From assembly GCF_014349155.1 (NCBI RefSeq), contig NZ_JACSIT010000068.1, forward strand, positions 1 to 40,304: a stretch of DNA of 40,304 nt, in the 5' to 3' direction. Shown piece after piece: positions 40,287 to 40,304 of the stretch. A program made the position numbers and the translations under genes. The notes below the pieces were generated by a model, which saw only the letters and a list, made by a program, of their open reading frames with translations, was not told the origin of the DNA and did no database searches. The stretch's first letter is position 1; every line of letters starts with the position of its first letter. This DNA is from Neolewinella lacunae (GTDB lineage: Bacteria > Bacteroidota > Bacteroidia > Chitinophagales > Saprospiraceae).

Positions 40287-40304
40287 GACTTTTTAGACGG
40301 CCCC
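40287..40304. repeat. IS1182 terminal inverted repeat, right
   Basis: GACTTTTTAGACGGCCCC, perfect partner of 38405-38422. Confidence 0.92.

Larger units (their letters stand above)
38405..40304 (-). mobile_element. IS1182-family insertion sequence (1900 bp)
   Basis: One transposase gene between perfect 18-bp inverted ends (38405-38422 and 40287-40304). The last base of the window is the last base of the right end, so the outer flank and target duplication cannot be seen. The transposase has the IS1182 layout. Confidence 0.92.

Overview
The window looks like a GC-rich member of the Bacteroidota, probably Saprospiria/Lewinellaceae-like. The evidence is five secreted proteins with type IX secretion (T9SS) C-terminal sorting domains, DUF3467 and DUF3667 proteins, a topoisomerase I with C-terminal repeat modules, almost no Shine-Dalgarno sequences, and several promoters of the form TTG-N19/20-TACCTTRG that resemble the Bacteroidetes TTTG/TAnnTTTG consensus. 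The lineage below phylum is an inference. The window starts on the first base of one IS (IS4 family, 1-1469) and ends on the last base of another (IS1182 family, 38405-40304), so it is most likely a draft contig broken at repeats.

Layout. 1-2250: IS4 element, then a non-coding stretch with a 337-bp-spaced direct repeat. 2251-5781: lipocalin-like lipoprotein, secreted M28 peptidase, and a secreted protein with distant CotH resemblance. 6362-10763 (minus): three consecutive exported amidohydrolase-fold proteins, two lacking the metal-binding HxH. 11348-11553: tRNA-Pro(GGG) and tRNA-Val(GAC), next to extra copies of the tRNA-Pro 3' end and terminator. 11762-16902 (minus): DUF3467, topA, an NADPH-dependent FMN reductase and an OmpA-type protein. 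17239-20376: a large T9SS surface protein whose 5' end holds ten copies of an 8-bp repeat (candidate phase variation), followed by a lipoprotein. 20512-23291: a MuiA/DUF4139-like protein and a DUF3667 membrane protein. 23683-26137: lipoprotein, ECF sigma factor, and a protein joining an inner-membrane segment to an outer-membrane-type barrel. 26254-33263: GH65 glycosidase, lipoprotein, TPR protein, folC, fabH and an SDR. 33420-36911 (minus): four tandem, mosaic paralogues of a roughly 285-aa T9SS cargo protein. 37235-38291 (minus): an SDR and xseB. Then the IS1182 element.

The core genes (topA, folC, fabH, xseB, tRNAs) are ordinary. The accessory interest is in cell-surface variation (the simple-sequence repeat gene and the four-gene array), in a sigma/trans-envelope signalling unit, and in a dense set of small dispersed repeats. 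The most striking repeat is an 18-bp motif, GCACCTGCGNNCGCGCCC, found eight times, twice inside signal-peptide coding sequence.
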